A stretch of 64,000 nucleotides of DNA from Pseudomonas fluorescens. Lineage in GTDB: Bacteria; Pseudomonadota; Gammaproteobacteria; Pseudomonadales; Pseudomonadaceae. Positions 7,750 to 16,988 of the stretch are shown piece by piece; the first letter of the stretch is position 1, and every line of letters starts with the position of its first letter. The DNA is taken from positions 4,777 to 68,776 of the forward strand of contig NZ_LACH01000021.1 in the NCBI RefSeq assembly GCF_000968015.1. Reading direction: 5' to 3'. The translations under genes were made by a program, and so were the position numbers. The notes beneath the pieces are model-generated. The model was given only the letters and a program-made list of their open reading frames with translations, ran no database searches and was not told the origin of the DNA.

Positions 7750-7938
7750 TCAGGGCTTGTCCTTGCCGCGACGCTTCGGGGCTGGGTGTTCGAGCTCCAA
7801 TACGGAGGCCACTTCAATCGCCAACGCCTCGGTCGGGAAAGGCCCGGCAATATTCTCGCCGCTGGCACTGTCTACCCACCACTGGCCGTCTTTCGCCTGA
7901 TTGATCAGGAACCCGTTGACACTTTTTGCTACCGACAT
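7750..7938 (-). CDS. Conserved small protein, 62 aa, function unknown
   Basis: Protein starting MSVAKSVNGFLINQAKDGQW and ending in a basic tail (PAPKRRGKDKP). The middle GPFPTEALAIEVASVLELEH looks like one helix after two short strands. The ATG at 7938 is preceded by AACGAGGCAGATAG. A clear rho-independent terminator follows directly, which supports a real, separately transcribed gene. It is divergent from galU, with 266 bases between them. I know no function. Confidence 0.72.
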   Translation of the reverse strand: MSVAKSVNGFLINQAKDGQWWVDSASGENIAGPFPTEALAIEVASVLELEHPAPKRRGKDKP

Positions 7939-8204
7939 CTATCTGCCTCGTTGGCTGGTTCAATCGCGCAATGATAGCGCCAAATGCGCTCAACCGGTGC
8001 TGATGGTGTAGGGTTGTGCGATTCGCGGCCGTGCAGATCTGATGGTCTGTGCTATCTATAAAGGCTGCGGAGCTATCTCGGGAACTATCCGCGAGAATAT
8101 TTCTCTATGATGGCATTGGTTGGCCAGTGCGGGGCATTGTAAGGTGCACGCCGCCTGATTAGACTGCGCCGAAACTCGTACACACAGCCCTATCAAGGAC
8201 TTTT

Positions 8205-9044
8205 ATGATCAAGAAATGCTTGTTCCCAGCAGCCGGTTACGGTACTCGCTTCCTGCCAGCGACTAAAGCCATGCCCAAAGAAATGCTGCCGGTGGTAAAC
8301 AAGCCACTGATCCAGTACGGCGTCGAAGAAGCACTGGACGCTGGGTTGACCGAAATTTCCATCGTTACCGGTCGTGGCAAACGCGCTCTGGAAGACCACT
8401 TCGACATCAGCTACGAGCTGGAAAACCAGATCAAGGGCACCGACAAGGAAAAATACCTGGTCGGCATCCGTAAACTGTTGGACGAGTGCTCGTTCTCCTA
8501 CACTCGCCAGACCGAAATGAAAGGCCTGGGCCACGCCATTCTGACTGGCCGCCCGCTGATCGGCGACGAACCGTTCGCGGTCGTGCTGGCGGACGACTTG
8601 TGCGTCAACCTCGAAGGCGATGGTGTCCTGACCCAGATGGTCAAGCTGTACGAGCAGTATCGCTGCACCATCGTTGCGATCCAGGAAGTGGATCCTATGG
8701 AAACCAACAAGTACGGTGTGATCTCGGGTGAGCTGATCGCTGATGATTTGTACCGTGTTCGCAACATGGTCGAAAAACCAGCCCCGGAAGACGCACCGTC
8801 GAACCTGGCGATCATCGGTCGTTACATCCTGACGCCGGATATTTTCGAGCTGATCAAGCAAACCGAGCCAGGCAAAGGCGGCGAGATTCAAATCACCGAC
8901 GCCCTGATGAAGCAGGCGAAAAACGGTTGCGTAATTGCCTACAAGTTCAAGGGCAAGCGTTTTGACTGCGGTGGCGCTGAAGGCTACATCGAGGCCACTA
9001 ACTTCTGCTTCGAGAACTTCTACAAGACTGGCAAGGCCTACTAA
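8205..9044 (+). CDS. galU: UTP--glucose-1-phosphate uridylyltransferase
   Basis: Makes UDP-glucose from UTP and glucose-1-phosphate, feeding lipopolysaccharide, exopolysaccharide and trehalose or glycogen synthesis in the cytosol. The protein of 279 aa has the nucleotidyltransferase signature FPAAGYGTRFLPATKAMPKE (7-26), PLIQYGVEEALDAG, the metal-binding ADDLC (about 129-133) and the late KFKGKRFDCGGAEGYIEA typical of GalU. The ATG at 8205 follows CAAGGACTTTT. A strong terminator follows at 9071. In P. aeruginosa galU and gor are also near neighbours, which fits this order. Confidence 0.97.
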   Translation: MIKKCLFPAAGYGTRFLPATKAMPKEMLPVVNKPLIQYGVEEALDAGLTEISIVTGRGKRALEDHFDISYELENQIKGTDKEKYLVGIRKLLDECSFSYTRQTEMKGLGHAILTGRPLIGDEPFAVVLADDLCVNLEGDGVLTQMVKLYEQYRCTIVAIQEVDPMETNKYGVISGELIADDLYRVRNMVEKPAPEDAPSNLAIIGRYILTPDIFELIKQTEPGKGGEIQITDALMKQAKNGCVIAYKFKGKRFDCGGAEGYIEATNFCFENFYKTGKAY

Positions 9045-9070
9045 TAGGCTCTGACCCGCTTGAATTGAAA

Positions 9071-9093
9071 AGCCACCTTCGGGTGGCTTTTTC
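9071..9093 (+). terminator. Rho-independent terminator of galU
   Basis: Stem AGCCACC / GGTGGCT with loop TTCG, then TTTTTC. It ends galU transcription before gor. Confidence 0.92.
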
Positions 9094-9176
9094 ATTTTCC
9101 GTCCCCATATCGTTTGCAGCGCTTGCCCAACGGATGTCTGCGGGTATGCTTGTGGACTGCCGAGGAGATTGAAAAA

Positions 9177-10535
9177 ATGGCCTACGATTTTGACCTTTAT
9201 GTGATTGGCGCCGGTTCCGGCGGTGTGCGGGCTGCGCGTTTTGCTGCCGGTTTTGGCGCGAAAGTGGCTGTAGCCGAGAGCCGCTACCTGGGTGGCACTT
9301 GTGTGAACGTCGGCTGTGTGCCGAAGAAGCTGCTGGTCTACGGCGCGCACTTCGCCGAAGACTTCGAGCAGTCTTCGGGTTTTGGCTGGACGCCAGGCGA
9401 AGCGAAATTCGATTGGGCGACGCTTATCGCCAACAAGGATCGCGAGATCAATCGCCTGAACGGCATCTATCGCAACCTGCTGGTTAATAGCGGCGTGACC
9501 TTGCATGAAGGCCACGCCAAAATCGTTGATCCGCACCAGGTCGAGATCAATGGCGAGCGCTACACCGCCAAAAACATCCTGATTGCTACCGGTGGATGGC
9601 CACAGATTCCGGAAATTCCGGGGCATGAGCATGCAATCAGTTCCAACCAGGCATTCTTCCTCAAAGAGCTGCCCAAGCGCGTTCTGGTGGTAGGCGGTGG
9701 TTACATCGCCGTCGAATTCGCCGGGATCTTCCACGGTCTGGGCGCCGACACCACGTTGCTTTATCGCGGTGAGCTGTTCCTGCGCGGCTTCGACGGTGCA
9801 GTGCGCAAACACCTGCAGGAAGAACTGACCAAGCGCGGCATGAACCTGCAATTCAACGCCGACATCGAACGTATCGACAAGCAGTCCGATGGCAGTCTGA
9901 AGGTAACCCTCAAGGATGGCCGTGAGCTGGAGGCGGACTGTGTGTTCTACGCCGCCGGTCGACGTCCGATGCTCGACAATCTTGGGCTGGAAAACACCGG
10001 CGTCAAACTCGACAAGAAAGGTTTCGTCGAGGTCGACGAGCAGTATCAGACGGCTGAGCCGTCGATTCTGGCGCTTGGCGATGTGATCGGTCGGGTTCAG
10101 CTGACGCCGGTCGCACTGGCCGAAGGCATGGCCGTTGCGCGTCGCTTGTTCAAGCCTGAGCAGTATCGCCCGGTCGATTACAAGATGATCCCGACCGCGG
10201 TGTTCAGCTTGCCGAACATCGGCACGGTCGGTTTCACCGAGGAAGAGGCCCGCGAGGCTGGTCACGATGTGGTGATCTTCGAAAGCCGCTTCCGTCCAAT
10301 GAAACTGACCCTGACCGAATGCCAGGAACGCACCCTGATGAAACTGGTGGTGGACGCCAAGACCGACAAGGTTCTGGGCTGTCACATGGTCGGTCCGGAT
10401 GCTGGGGAAATTGTGCAGGGCTTGGCGATCGCTTTGAAAGCTGGCGCCACCAAGCGCGATTTCGATGAAACCATCGGCGTGCACCCGACTGCTGCCGAAG
10501 AGTTCGTCACCATGCGCACGCCAGTCGCGGGTTAA
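9177..10535 (+). CDS. gor: Glutathione-disulfide reductase
   Basis: FAD/NADPH enzyme of 452 aa that reduces glutathione disulfide in the cytosol. The N-terminal FAD fold [20 protein letters not shown] (10-29) is followed by the redox-active disulfide motif [15 protein letters not shown] (about 40-54). The NADPH fold is [19 protein letters not shown] (about 171-189), and the C-terminal dimer domain ends with [13 protein letters not shown], which carries the catalytic His. I chose the ATG at 9177 after GCCGAGGAGATTGAAAA; the longer frame upstream lacks homology. Its stop overlaps the stop of the convergent KfrA-like gene by four bases. Confidence 0.96.
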   Translation: MAYDFDLYVIGAGSGGVRAARFAAGFGAKVAVAESRYLGGTCVNVGCVPKKLLVYGAHFAEDFEQSSGFGWTPGEAKFDWATLIANKDREINRLNGIYRNLLVNSGVTLHEGHAKIVDPHQVEINGERYTAKNILIATGGWPQIPEIPGHEHAISSNQAFFLKELPKRVLVVGGGYIAVEFAGIFHGLGADTTLLYRGELFLRGFDGAVRKHLQEELTKRGMNLQFNADIERIDKQSDGSLKVTLKDGRELEADCVFYAAGRRPMLDNLGLENTGVKLDKKGFVEVDEQYQTAEPSILALGDVIGRVQLTPVALAEGMAVARRLFKPEQYRPVDYKMIPTAVFSLPNIGTVGFTEEEAREAGHDVVIFESRFRPMKLTLTECQERTLMKLVVDAKTDKVLGCHMVGPDAGEIVQGLAIALKAGATKRDFDETIGVHPTAAEEFVTMRTPVAG

Positions 10536-11551
10536 TCGTCCTTTTGGGGCTCTGATGCGTCTGGCGCTGTCGCAATGACGGCCGCCAGGCGCACGCTCTC
10601 ATCGAGACTCGCCTGAGTCTTGAGCAACTCAATTTCCAGCGTTTTGTTGATCTGCGACTGCTCGTCGACGCTCTGTTTCAGCGACTGGCTTTCCAGTAGG
10701 GCAGCGCGCAAGCGTTCCTGGAGGAGGGTGCGTTCGCTGTCGATGCGGTTCACCTGTTCCAGCAACTGATCCTGTCGAACGTTGGTTTGCTTGAGTTGAT
10801 CCTGCAGCAGGCTCAACTCTCTCAGGGTGCCACGGTTCTCCGTCAATAAGCGCTCGTTGTCGCGGTGTAGTTGTGTGATCTCATCCTGGCGCACCAGTGC
10901 GCTCTGCTGGGCCTGACGCAACTCCATCTGAATCTGCTGCACCTGGCTTTCGTGGCGGCGTTGTTCCTGCTCGCGCTGTTCTTTTACGGCGTTGCGATAA
11001 TGTTCCAGGGCGTCGCGAGCGTGCAGGTGCTTTTCTTCCAGTGAGCGGATCTGCTCATCCTTGTCTTGCAAGCGTAATTCGAAATCGGCCAGCGCCTGGT
11101 TCAGACCGGCGTTGCGGGTTTGTTCGGTCTGCAGCATGGCGCGGGTTTCTAGCAGGGCCTCGGACTCTTGGGTCAGTGCCAGGCTTTGAATCTCGTATTG
11201 TTGATGCAATTCGCCATTGGTTTGTCGAGCTTCCGTCAGCTGTATTAGCAGCTCTTTTCGCTGCTGATCGAACTGCGCGCGTGCCTGATCAATGGGCTCT
11301 TGTGCCTGTTCCTTGAGGCGTTGCGCCAGGCGTGAGACCAAGCCTGCCAGCTCATCATCAATGGGCTCGGAAGGCGTTTCGACGCGCTCGCTGCCGTCAT
11401 CCAGTTCCTTCAAATAGCGGTGGATAGTGGTTTTTGAGCCGGTATTGCCCATCTCGATCCGTACCGCGTCGATGCTGGGGTTTTCGCCGCGAGCCAAAAT
11501 TGCCAAGCGTGCTGCCTGGACCACTGCTTTATTAACGCCGCCACGAGCCAT
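10532..11551 (-). CDS. KfrA-like DNA-binding coiled-coil protein
   Basis: Protein of 339 aa. Residues 1-60 ([20 protein letters not shown] ... [12 protein letters not shown]) match the N-terminal DNA-binding helix-turn-helix of the KfrA family, known from plasmid partition and replication regions, where KfrA represses its own gene. Residues 90-330 are an almost continuous coiled coil rich in Q, E, R and L, as in KfrA. The ATG at 11551 follows GTAGGAGAACTC. An inverted repeat lies 24-57 bases upstream of the start and could be an autoregulatory operator. It is divergent from a tyrosine recombinase. A role in chromosome organisation or in control of the recombinase is inferred only from this pairing. 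Confidence 0.85.
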   Translation of the reverse strand: MARGGVNKAVVQAARLAILARGENPSIDAVRIEMGNTGSKTTIHRYLKELDDGSERVETPSEPIDDELAGLVSRLAQRLKEQAQEPIDQARAQFDQQRKELLIQLTEARQTNGELHQQYEIQSLALTQESEALLETRAMLQTEQTRNAGLNQALADFELRLQDKDEQIRSLEEKHLHARDALEHYRNAVKEQREQEQRRHESQVQQIQMELRQAQQSALVRQDEITQLHRDNERLLTENRGTLRELSLLQDQLKQTNVRQDQLLEQVNRIDSERTLLQERLRAALLESQSLKQSVDEQSQINKTLEIELLKTQASLDESVRLAAVIATAPDASEPQKDD

Positions 11552-11574
11552 GAGTTCTCCTACGATTTCGTACT

Positions 11575-11608
11575 GTGGTACATGCCACTTAAGTACACAA
11601 TGTACCAC
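11575..11608. promoter_or_regulatory. Inverted repeat upstream of the KfrA-like gene
   Basis: Perfect 9-bp arms GTGGTACAT (11575-11583) and ATGTACCAC (11600-11608) with 16 bases between them, located just upstream of the KfrA-like start. GTAC recurs inside the spacer. KfrA proteins of plasmids repress their own promoter, so an autoregulatory operator is a reasonable inference. Confidence 0.5.
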
Positions 11609-11729
11609 GCTAATGTAAAACTTAAAATACGCTTGGTATTCACGCGGGATATACTGGTATTACCCCGTATGATCAGCCCTGTGGCGCGTTTTCACCCGCC
11701 AAAGCGGTACGTTTTAGAGAGTTGAGCCG

Positions 11730-12674
11730 ATGACTGAGCTGGATCGTTACCTGCAAGCCGCCACCCGCGACAACACCCGTCGCAGCTATCGGGCGGCTAT
11801 CGAGCATTTCGAAGTCAGTTGGGGCGGCTTTCTGCCGGCGACCAGCGACAGCGTCGCGCGCTACCTCGTCGCTCACGCAGGCGTGCTGTCGATCAATACC
11901 TTGAAGTTGCGTTTGTCAGCTCTGGCGCAATGGCACAACAGTCAGGGTTTTCCTGACCCCACCAAGGCTCCGGTGGTGCGCAAGGTCTTCAAGGGCATTC
12001 GCGCGCTGCACCCGGCTCAAGAAAAACAGGCCGAGCCATTACAGCTTCAGCATCTGGAACAAGTGGTTGCCTGGTTGGAGCAAGAAGCGCAAATCGCAAA
12101 ATCTGAGCACGATCAACCGGCCCTTTTGCGGGCCAGACGCGACAGGGCGCTGATTCTGTTGGGCTTCTGGCGCGGCTTTCGGAGCGATGAGTTGTGCCGG
12201 TTACAGATCAAGCACGTGCAAGCGGCTGCCGGCTCAGGCATCACGCTCTATTTGCCGCGATCCAAGAGCGACCGCGAAAACCTCGGCAAGACCTATCAGA
12301 CGCCTGCGTTGCAGCGTCTGTGCCCGGTGCAGGCGTACATCGACTGGATCACCGAAGCCGCGTTGGTTCGCGGCCCCGTGTTTCGTGGTATCGACCGTTG
12401 GGGTCACCTGAGCGAGGAGGGGTTGCACGCCAACAGCGTGATCCCGTTACTGCGCCAGGCGCTGGAGCGTGCTGGCATCCCGGCCGAGCACTACACCAGT
12501 CACTCCTTGCGGCGCGGCTTTGCCACTTGGGCTCATCAGAGCGGGTGGGACTTGAAGTCGTTGATGAGTTACGTGGGCTGGAAGGATATGAAGTCCGCCA
12601 TGCGTTATGTTGAAGCCAGCCCGTTTCTCGGGATGACACCGCTCGCGGAAAAAACCATTGGCGCTGCTAAGTAA
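11730..12674 (+). CDS. Tyrosine recombinase / site-specific integrase
   Basis: Site-specific recombinase of 314 aa. The N-terminal SAM-like core-binding domain spans about 1-95, with TRRSYRAAIEHFEVSWGGFL. The catalytic domain has Arg151 in FWRGFRSDELCRL, Lys179 in PRSKSD, His258 and Arg261 in HSLRRGFATWA, Trp284 in place of the second His, and nucleophile Tyr293 in AMRYVEAS. All catalytic positions are therefore present. The ATG at 11730 follows AGAGAGTTGAGCCG. No phage or transposon genes and no obvious attachment-site duplication flank it, so it is a solitary recombinase paired divergently with the KfrA-like gene. Its DNA target is unknown. Confidence 0.9.
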   Translation: MTELDRYLQAATRDNTRRSYRAAIEHFEVSWGGFLPATSDSVARYLVAHAGVLSINTLKLRLSALAQWHNSQGFPDPTKAPVVRKVFKGIRALHPAQEKQAEPLQLQHLEQVVAWLEQEAQIAKSEHDQPALLRARRDRALILLGFWRGFRSDELCRLQIKHVQAAAGSGITLYLPRSKSDRENLGKTYQTPALQRLCPVQAYIDWITEAALVRGPVFRGIDRWGHLSEEGLHANSVIPLLRQALERAGIPAEHYTSHSLRRGFATWAHQSGWDLKSLMSYVGWKDMKSAMRYVEASPFLGMTPLAEKTIGAAK

Positions 12675-12819
12675 GTTTTCTTCTATTAATACGTCCGGCT
12701 AATAGCGAAAACCAATGAGCAGCATGAGCTTTGCCAATGAGCCATCCGGCAATCGAGTCGGTAGGATTCACTCCATCAACTTCTCAACCACACTTTTCAA
12801 CCCTGACGGAGAGTCATCG

Positions 12820-13383
12820 ATGCCTATCATCAACAGCCAAGTTAAACCGTTCAAAGCTGACGCCTTCAAAAATGGCGACTTCGTAAAAGTGTCGGACGCT
12901 GACCTGAAAGGCAAGTGGTCTGTCGTGTTCTTCTACCCAGCCGACTTCACCTTCGTTTGCCCGACCGAACTGGAAGACCTGGCTGACAACTACGACGCGT
13001 TCCAGAAGCTGGGCGTCGAGATCTACAGCGTTTCCACCGATACTCACTTTGCCCACGCTGCCTGGCACAACACTTCGCCAGCCATCGGCAAAATCCAGTA
13101 CACCATGATCGGCGACCCGACCCATGCCATCTCCCGCAACTTCGATGTCCTGATCGAAGAAGCAGGTCTGGCTGACCGTGGCACCTTCGTGATCAACCCT
13201 GAAGGCCAGATCAAAATCGTCGAACTGAACGACGGCGGTGTGGGTCGTGACGCTTCCGAGCTGCTGCGCAAAATCAAGGCTGCCCAGTACGTCGCTGCTC
13301 ACCCAGGCCAGGTTTGCCCAGCCAAGTGGAAAGAAGGCGAGGCCACTCTGGCTCCGTCCCTGGACCTGGTCGGCAAGATCTAA
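12820..13383 (+). CDS. ahpC: Alkyl hydroperoxide reductase peroxiredoxin subunit AhpC
   Basis: Typical 2-Cys peroxiredoxin of 187 aa that reduces H2O2 and organic peroxides in the cytosol. The peroxidatic Cys47 is in DFTFVCPTE and the resolving Cys166 in GQVCPAKW; the length equals that of E. coli AhpC. I chose the ATG at 12820, with GACGGAGAGTCATCG upstream, because [13 protein letters not shown] is the usual start. The reductase partner ahpF lies downstream after a terminator. OxyR control is expected from other Pseudomonas, but I could not find a convincing OxyR site in the 145 bases upstream. Confidence 0.97.
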   Translation: MPIINSQVKPFKADAFKNGDFVKVSDADLKGKWSVVFFYPADFTFVCPTELEDLADNYDAFQKLGVEIYSVSTDTHFAHAAWHNTSPAIGKIQYTMIGDPTHAISRNFDVLIEEAGLADRGTFVINPEGQIKIVELNDGGVGRDASELLRKIKAAQYVAAHPGQVCPAKWKEGEATLAPSLDLVGKI

Positions 13384-13442
13384 GTCTGTGGATCGCATCA
13401 TCAGGGCGGGTTTCCGCACCTAAGTAAGCTGCAACCGCCCTC

Positions 13443-13480
13443 AAAAACGCCCGGGCGAGATTCGCTCGGGCGTTTTTTTA
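13443..13480 (+). terminator. Rho-independent terminator of ahpC
   Basis: GC-rich stem ACGCCCGGGCGA / TCGCTCGGGCGT (one mismatch) followed by seven T. It separates ahpC from ahpF. Confidence 0.93.
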
Positions 13481-13520
13481 TGTCTGCTTTTTATGAAATA
13501 CCAGAAAGGAAATCGCCCGT

Positions 13521-15083
13521 ATGTTGGACGCCAATCTTAAAGCCCAGTTGAAGTCATACCTGGAACGGGTCACCCAGCCGATCGAGATCATTGCATCCCT
13601 CGACGACGGTGCGAAATCCCAGGAAATGCTCGCTCTTCTGAAAGACGTTGCCAGTCTTTCCAGCCAAATTACCTTGCTCGACAACGGTGACGATGCACGT
13701 AAACCATCGTTCTCGATCAACCGCCCGGGTGCCGATATCAGCCTGCGTTTCGCCGGCATCCCGATGGGCCATGAATTCACATCCCTGGTGCTGGCCCTGC
13801 TGCAAGTCGGCGGTCACCCTTCGAAGGCCAGCGTCGAAGTGATCGAACAGATCCGTTCGCTCAAAGGCGAGTTCAACTTCGAGACTTACTTCTCGCTGTC
13901 CTGCCAGAACTGCCCGGACGTGGTCCAGGCATTGAACCTGATGGCCGTGCTTAACCCGGGCATCCGCCACGTCGCCATTGACGGCGCGTTGTTCCAGGCC
14001 GAAGTCGATGACCGTCAGATCATGGCCGTGCCCAGCATTTACCTGAACGGCGTGAACTTCGGTCAGGGTCGTATGGGCCTGGAAGAGATCCTCGCCAAGA
14101 TCGACACCAGCGGCATCGAGCGTCAGGCCGAGAGGATCAGTGCGAAAGAAGCTTTTGACGTACTGGTCGTCGGCGGTGGCCCGGCCGGTGCTTCGGCCGC
14201 GATCTACGCGGCTCGTAAAGGCATTCGTACCGGTGTGGCAGCTGAACGTTTTGGTGGGCAGGTGCTCGACACCATGGCCATCGAGAACTTCATCTCCGTG
14301 CAGGAAACTGAAGGGCCGAAACTGGCTGTGGCGCTGGAAGAGCATGTCAAGCAATACGACGTCGACATCATGAACCTGCAACGCGCCGACAAGTTGGTGC
14401 CGGGCAAGAACGGCGAGTTGCACGAAGTCCACTTCGCCAGCGGCGCGACCCTGAAAGCCAAGACTGTGATCCTGGCGACCGGTGCGCGGTGGCGTGAAAT
14501 GAACGTCCCGGGTGAGCAGCAATACCGCAACAAAGGCGTGGCGTACTGCCCGCACTGCGACGGTCCGCTGTTCAAAGGCAAGCGCGTGGCGGTGATTGGC
14601 GGCGGTAACTCCGGCGTCGAAGCGGCCATCGACCTGGCCGGCATCGTGTCCCACGTAACACTGCTGGAGTTCGACGTGCAGTTGCGCGCCGATGCGGTCT
14701 TGCAGCGCAAGTTGCACAGCCTGCCGAACGTGACTGTCATCACCAGTGCGCAAACCACTGAAGTGTTGGGCGACGGTCAGAAGGTCAACGGCTTGCGCTA
14801 CAAGGATCGTCAGTCGGACGAGTTGCGTACCGTCGAGCTGGAAGGGATCTTCGTGCAGATCGGTTTGCTGCCCAACACCGATTGGCTCAAAGGCACCATC
14901 GAGTTGTCGCCTCGCGGTGAGATCATCGTCGATGCCCGTGGCGAGACTTCGATGCCGGGCGTGTTCGCTGCCGGTGACGTGACCACCGTGCCGTACAAGC
15001 AGATCGTGATTGCGGTGGGCGAGGGCGCCAAGGCTTCCTTGAGCGCATTCGATCACTTGATCCGGACCTCGGCTCCGGCATAA
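13521..15083 (+). CDS. ahpF: Alkyl hydroperoxide reductase flavoprotein subunit AhpF
   Basis: NADH-dependent disulfide reductase of 520 aa that recharges AhpC. The N-terminal tandem thioredoxin-fold domain (1-195) has the redox pair in [10 protein letters not shown] thioredoxin-reductase-like part follows, with FAD fold [19 protein letters not shown] (about 215-233), the redox centre [20 protein letters not shown] (about 342-361) and the closing [17 protein letters not shown] motif. The length and order match E. coli AhpF (521 aa). The ATG at 13521 follows AGAAAGGAAATCGCCCGT. It is separated from ahpC by a terminator, so it is transcribed by partial read-through or from its own promoter. Confidence 0.97.
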   Translation: MLDANLKAQLKSYLERVTQPIEIIASLDDGAKSQEMLALLKDVASLSSQITLLDNGDDARKPSFSINRPGADISLRFAGIPMGHEFTSLVLALLQVGGHPSKASVEVIEQIRSLKGEFNFETYFSLSCQNCPDVVQALNLMAVLNPGIRHVAIDGALFQAEVDDRQIMAVPSIYLNGVNFGQGRMGLEEILAKIDTSGIERQAERISAKEAFDVLVVGGGPAGASAAIYAARKGIRTGVAAERFGGQVLDTMAIENFISVQETEGPKLAVALEEHVKQYDVDIMNLQRADKLVPGKNGELHEVHFASGATLKAKTVILATGARWREMNVPGEQQYRNKGVAYCPHCDGPLFKGKRVAVIGGGNSGVEAAIDLAGIVSHVTLLEFDVQLRADAVLQRKLHSLPNVTVITSAQTTEVLGDGQKVNGLRYKDRQSDELRTVELEGIFVQIGLLPNTDWLKGTIELSPRGEIIVDARGETSMPGVFAAGDVTTVPYKQIVIAVGEGAKASLSAFDHLIRTSAPA

Positions 15084-15102
15084 AACCCGACGCTGAAAAC
15101 AC

Positions 15103-15135
15103 AAAAACCCCATGAGCGATCATGGGGTTTTTTGT
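15103..15135 (+). terminator. Rho-independent terminator of ahpF
   Basis: Stem AACCCCATGA / TCATGGGGTT around the loop GCGA, followed by TTTTG. Confidence 0.92.
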
Positions 15136-15151
15136 GTCTTGCAGATTCCAA

Positions 15152-15241
15152 TGTGGGAGCGAGCTTGCTCGCGATAGCGGTTTATCATTCAACATTGATA
15201 TCGACTGATCTACCGCTATCGCGAGCAAGCTCGCTCCCACA
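15152..15241. repeat. REPIN (paired REP palindromes), GTGGGAGCGAGC family
   Basis: Two inverted copies of the fluorescent-Pseudomonas REP core (TGTGGGAGCGAGCTTGCTCG), each extended by GCGATAGCGG, flank a spacer of about 30 bases. It lies between the ends of ahpF and gloA. Confidence 0.93.
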
Positions 15242-15259
15242 GGGGATCTGCGGTGAGTT

Positions 15260-15781
15260 TTACAGCGGTGCAGGCTGAATGATTTCGACCCAGTACGCAT
15301 CCGGGTCTTTGATAAAGGCCAGGCTCTTCATGCGGCCGTCATTCAGGCGCTTCTGGAAATCGCAGCCCAGCGCTTCGAAGCGCTCGCAGGCAGCGACGAT
15401 ATCCGGCACCGAGATGCAGATGTGGCCAAAACCGCGCGGGTCGGTGTTGCCGTTGTGGTAAGCAAAATCCGCGTCGTTCTCGGTGCCGTGGTTGTGGGTC
15501 AGTTCGAGAATGCCGGGGATCGACTTCATCCATTCAGTGCGGGCAGCGGCGTCGGCGGGGATCTGGTTTTTATCGACCAGCGCCAGGAAGTACAGGCTGA
15601 ACTCGGCTTCCGGGAAGTCGCGTTTTTCCACCAGTGAGAAACCCAAAATGCGCGTGTAGAAATCCAGCGACTTGGTGATGTCCTTGACCCGCAGCATGGT
15701 GTGGTTGAAGACGAACTTCTGGGTGGCGGTGTCAGGTTGGGCAGTCACGCCTGGGAAAGTGTTCAATTCGTGCAGGCTCAT
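15260..15781 (-). CDS. gloA: Lactoylglutathione lyase (glyoxalase I)
   Basis: Metal-dependent enzyme of 173 aa that isomerises the hemithioacetal of methylglyoxal and glutathione to S-lactoylglutathione. The vicinal-oxygen-chelate fold is visible: FNHTMLRVKDITKSLDFY (about 27-44, first metal-ligand His), the acidic ELTHNHGTEND, GFGHICISVPD (second His) and the final DPDAYWVEIIQP with the Glu ligand. The length fits the longer Pseudomonas and human-type glyoxalase I. I chose the ATG at 15781 because GGAGGGCCC lies just upstream; an in-frame start five codons earlier has no such site. Confidence 0.94.
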   Translation of the reverse strand: MSLHELNTFPGVTAQPDTATQKFVFNHTMLRVKDITKSLDFYTRILGFSLVEKRDFPEAEFSLYFLALVDKNQIPADAAARTEWMKSIPGILELTHNHGTENDADFAYHNGNTDPRGFGHICISVPDIVAACERFEALGCDFQKRLNDGRMKSLAFIKDPDAYWVEIIQPAPL

Positions 15782-15914
15782 GGGCCCTCCGGACAATAAG
15801 TGGGGCTAACGAATGGCGACAATGATACGCAAGGGCTCGGACATCACCAAACCCAAAGCGTCGGCTATTGCCTGACAGACGGGCGAGGCTCAGACTTTAC
15901 GGTTCAATCCGTGA

Positions 15915-16451
15915 GTGTTCATTGCAATGATTCGTTTCTGTAAATCGATGTTCGTCCTGATCTGCGTGCTTTCAGGTGTTAACGGCGCTCACGCAGACGA
16001 GCCAATCATGACCTGGCCCAACGGCTGGGAGGTCGAAACCGTCCCGCAAGATGACGCCAACGCCCAGGTGTCCCGTCAGCGAGCGGTGAAAAACGATCAA
16101 GACGGCACGCCGGTAATGGTGATGGAGTTGACCATGACTCAGGTGGAAAGTGGTCATCAGGTGAATCTGCAAGGTGTCTTGCTAGAGATGCGCAAATCGG
16201 TGCAGAAGGACTTCTCTCAAGGCGGTTATCAAAGTGTCTGCAACAAGATTCACCCGACGACGTTGAGCCGCTTATCAGCGCTGGAAACTACCTGCACAAT
16301 CACGCAGAACGGACGGCATGTGCTCTCTCAAACATTGGTTGCCGCCGTGGATGCCGATAAGGCCTATGTTCTTTCCTACGCGGGGCAGGCTGAGGTTTTC
16401 AAGGCAAGTCAGGAAGAAATAGACGCGGCCCGTAACAGCTTGAAACTTTAG
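15915..16451 (+). CDS. Periplasmic protein, 178 aa, possibly DUF4946
   Basis: A signal peptide MIRFCKSMFVLICVLSGVNG (from the internal ATG at 15927) with likely cleavage at AHA-DEP predicts a secreted periplasmic protein. The mature part has two cysteines (YQSVCNKIHP and LETTCTITQ) able to form a disulfide, and ends EEIDAARNSLKL. The overall look resembles the small Pseudomonas DUF4946 proteins, which is recalled and uncertain. The start could be 15915 or 15927; neither has a clear ribosome binding site. It is monocistronic, with a terminator of the convergent mvaT-like gene downstream. Function unknown. Confidence 0.75.
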   Translation: MFIAMIRFCKSMFVLICVLSGVNGAHADEPIMTWPNGWEVETVPQDDANAQVSRQRAVKNDQDGTPVMVMELTMTQVESGHQVNLQGVLLEMRKSVQKDFSQGGYQSVCNKIHPTTLSRLSALETTCTITQNGRHVLSQTLVAAVDADKAYVLSYAGQAEVFKASQEEIDAARNSLKL

Positions 16452-16582
16452 TTAAATATTTCAATGGCTGCCGGTTGCAGCGCATTCTGAAATCTTTAGA
16501 TACCCAAACGGATTAAGCACAAAGTTAGTCAGCAAGTAATGAGTTGATCGACGCCAATCGTTGCATTTAGAAGGCATCCATG

Positions 16583-16613
16583 AAAAAGCCCTGCATTGGC
16601 AGGGCTTTTTTGT
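16583..16613 (-). terminator. Bidirectional rho-independent terminator
   Basis: Stem AAAAAGCCCTGC / GCAGGGCTTTTT with loop ATTG and T-runs on both strands. It ends the mvaT-like gene (minus) and can also stop the periplasmic-protein gene (plus). Confidence 0.93.
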
Positions 16614-16625
16614 CACCGCGAGTGC

Positions 16626-16988
16626 TTAGCCACGCAGCCAGGAATCAACGGTAGCTGCACCGTATTGTTCCTTCCAGGCTTTCAGGCCGCGGTGGTTGCC
16701 ACCCTTGGTTTCAATCAGTTCACCGGTGTGCGGATTCTGATAAACCTTGACCACGCGAGCGCGGCGGGTTTTAGGCGTTGCCTGTTGCAGACCGGATTTT
16801 GCCGGGTTCGGATCGAGAATGGCGATGATGTCGCGCAAGCTCTTGCCGTAGGTTTTCATCAGCCCCTGGAGCTTTTCTTCGAATTCGATTTCTTTCTTGA
16901 GCCCGGCATCATTCTTCAAGGTTTCCAGCTGCTTGAGCTGCTCTTGAAGGGCCTTTTCAGCTGCACGAAATTCAGCGAGTCTGGACAA
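16626..16988 (-). CDS. MvaT/MvaU-family H-NS-like xenogeneic silencer
   Basis: Pseudomonas H-NS analogue of 120 aa that coats AT-rich DNA and silences acquired genes. The N-terminal oligomerisation helix SRLAEFRAAEKALQEQLKQL is followed by GLKKEIEFEEKLQGLMKTYG and SLRDIIAILDP. The C-terminal DNA-binding domain has RRARVVKVYQNPHTGE and a tail GGNHRGLKAWKEQYG. The start is a TTG at 16988: the frame has no nearby ATG, GGAG lies eight bases upstream, and family members begin with the same SRLAEF. MvaT and MvaU cannot be told apart here with certainty, so no symbol is given. A 230-base AT-rich promoter region lies upstream. Confidence 0.93.
   Translation of the reverse strand: MSRLAEFRAAEKALQEQLKQLETLKNDAGLKKEIEFEEKLQGLMKTYGKSLRDIIAILDPNPAKSGLQQATPKTRRARVVKVYQNPHTGELIETKGGNHRGLKAWKEQYGAATVDSWLRG

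Noticed and set aside
8193-10484. A 763-codon open frame on the minus strand opposite galU and gor
   Set aside because: It is antisense to two certain genes, has the His/Gln/Asp-rich composition usual for opposite-strand frames in GC-rich DNA, and no family motif.
12675-12819. CTATTA-N11-TAATAG upstream of ahpC as an OxyR site
   Set aside because: The spacing between CTAT and ATAG is 15 bases instead of the seven of the OxyR consensus; kept only as an observation.
13554-15113. A 519-codon minus-strand frame opposite ahpF
   Set aside because: Pure shadow of ahpF codon usage, without motifs or a ribosome binding site.
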